NCBI GenBank assembly: GCA_963704535.1
Contig: OY969916.1
Span: 10,168,001 to 10,232,000 of the forward strand
DNA length: 64,000 nt
DNA from: G963704535 sp963704535
GTDB lineage: Bacteria; Chloroflexota; Chloroflexia; Chloroflexales; Roseiflexaceae
Direction of reading: 5' to 3'
This document shows positions 63,155 through 64,000 of this stretch, piece by piece. Position 1 is the stretch's first letter, and each line of letters starts with the position of its first letter. A program made the translations under genes and the position numbers. Under the pieces are notes generated by a model. The model saw nothing but the letters and a program-made list of their open reading frames with translations, made no database searches and had not been told where the DNA came from.

Positions 63155-63421
63155 TCCACCTCGTCGCTGCGGGCTATTTGTCAGGGCAGGGCAAGATGGT
63201 CAGGCTGTATGATGGCAGCGCCGTCACCGGATTCGTTCACCGTTATCCCCTACATTGTCAGGTTAATTACTGATACCCTATACGGAGTTGCCCCGCTACC
63301 GGATCCGAGGCCGCGCTGCTACACTAAAATCGCCACAACCTCGCGCTCATTTGATGAGTAAAACATCCCCAACAACGTTCGTTGGTGTCAAGTCGCACGA
63401 CCCCGGAAAGTAAGTGCTAGT
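63155..63421. other. intergenic region without recognisable features
   Basis: Downstream of the displaced Hsp20 end and before the 88-nt hairpin repeat. No open frame with ribosome site, no clear repeat. Confidence 0.5.
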
Positions 63422-63512
63422 GGCCCACCACAGTGGTTTTGCGGGGGTGGTTTGGAGGGGGTGGCCCCCTCCAAGCCTCCTCCACACCGCAAAATCTGTG
63501 TGGTCAATCACT
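63422..63512. repeat. 88-nt hairpin repeat, copy 2
   Basis: Near reverse complement of 154-241: CCACCACAGTGGTTTTGCGG, GTGGTTTGGAGGG, GGCC, CCCTCCAAGCC, CCGCAAAATCTGTGTGGT. Confidence 0.75.
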
Positions 63513-63581
63513 TGTTGTTCAGCCCGGCCGATCGGACGAGCAAAGCCCTACTGGTTCTCAGGCAACAAAAGGAGCACTCCC

Positions 63582-64000
63582 ATGGAGAAGCACACAGTAC
63601 GTCGGATCGTGGCCCTGGTGGCCGCGTTAGTGGGCGGGTATCTGCTCTATCTGGGGGCTAACACCGCCAGTTCCCCTGCCACGGCTTTCTGGAGCATGAT
63701 CGGCGGTCTTGCGCTGTTCGTCATCACGCTCTTCGTCTTACAGCGCGGCTATCAGCCAGGCGGGGATGAAGTCTCCGCCGACGAAGTCCCCACCCGCGAG
63801 TGGAAGGTCGCCCGATTCCTGCGCCGAGCCCAGGATGCTGCCCCGCTCTTCTTAGGGTTCCGGCTCTTTCTCGGCTATGAGTGGTTCGAAGCCGGCCTGC
63901 ACAAGCTGCAGGATCCGAAATGGTTTCAGACCGGTGAGGCCTTGCGGGGCTATTGGGAGCGGGCAGCGACCATCCCAGCACCGCCGGCTCGGCCCGCGAT
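63582..64000 (+). CDS. DoxX-family membrane protein (partial, runs off window)
   Basis: 139 codons visible from ATG 63582, with AAAGGAG well placed upstream; the frame is open at the window edge. Two helices precede the DoxX core: about 8-25 (IVALVAALVGGYLLYLGA) and about 36-52 (MIGGLALFVITLFVLQ). Then FRLFLGYEWFEAGLHKLQDP and WFQTGEALRGYW match the DoxX/DoxD start, with the conserved membrane-edge Glu and His-Lys. DoxX proteins act in thiosulfate-quinone or thiol-quinone redox; exact role needs the missing part. Confidence 0.85.
   Translation, partial: MEKHTVRRIVALVAALVGGYLLYLGANTASSPATAFWSMIGGLALFVITLFVLQRGYQPGGDEVSADEVPTREWKVARFLRRAQDAAPLFLGFRLFLGYEWFEAGLHKLQDPKWFQTGEALRGYWERAATIPAPPARPA

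Overview
The window reads as a GC-rich bacterial chromosome, most likely Chloroflexota (Chloroflexia / Roseiflexus-Kouleothrix type). The inference rests on the mix of F420-type PPOX and LLM folds, a Chloroflexota-style Ser/Thr kinase, CHAT/STAND conflict proteins, a DnaK cluster with a TPR protein and a degenerate J-protein, and intergenic spaces packed with palindromic repeats. No rRNA gene or core phylogenetic marker other than a stand-alone rpmJ is present, so the assignment is moderate.

Layout. 0-8.9 kb: a membrane Ser/Thr kinase, then catabolic or accessory enzymes (MetE-like methyltransferase, maleylpyruvate-isomerase-like protein, GNAT, VOC protein, TPP enzyme, Gfo/Idh oxidoreductase) separated by repeats. 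9.0-14.6 kb: a chaperone operon (TPR, J-protein, GrpE, DnaK). 14.6-18.4 kb: Uma2 nuclease-fold protein, a two-subunit molybdenum hydroxylase, a 21-bp tandem repeat and a hollowed-out alcohol dehydrogenase remnant. 18.5-21.7 kb: SDR, TIM-barrel isomerase and epimerase genes behind a near-consensus promoter with a GntR-like operator. 22-37.7 kb: a protease-rich island with a CHAT-STAND protein carrying an EAD7-like domain inside its NTPase, a giant STAND/TPR protein with a CHAT-like domain lacking its catalytic residues, a leaderless HEFGH metallopeptidase, a caspase with an 830-aa partner, a YbaY-like protein and a leaderless astacin. This looks like a conflict or regulated-death locus and is the main candidate for an undescribed system.

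37.9-43.5 kb: a fused B12-dependent diol dehydratase large+medium subunit interrupted by eight single-base insertions, its small subunit, a MerR regulator with two matching operators, a DUF1269 protein, an LLM oxidoreductase remnant and an RHH/HNH pair. 43.6-49.9 kb: tRNA-Gly, a lipoprotein/membrane cluster, rpmJ, nitroreductase, a thioredoxin-Rdx fusion and a PPOX flavoprotein. 50.2-54.7 kb: a RiPP cluster (67-aa precursor, MvdD-like ATP-grasp ligase, C39-peptidase ABC exporter, upstream secreted protein) that looks like a graspetide system; ligase and exporter each carry a frameshift. 55-64 kb: a large OmpR-like/STAND/TPR regulator, a zinc-ribbon protein, a second OmpR-like regulator, a SnoaL protein, Hsp20, an IS66-like insertion with perfect 16-bp ends and 8-bp target duplication, and the start of a DoxX protein cut by the window end.

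Apparent frameshifts occur in several genes. Some lie in G/C homopolymers and could be sequencing errors; the cluster of eight in one gene is anomalous either way. All functions are read from motifs; no database search was run.
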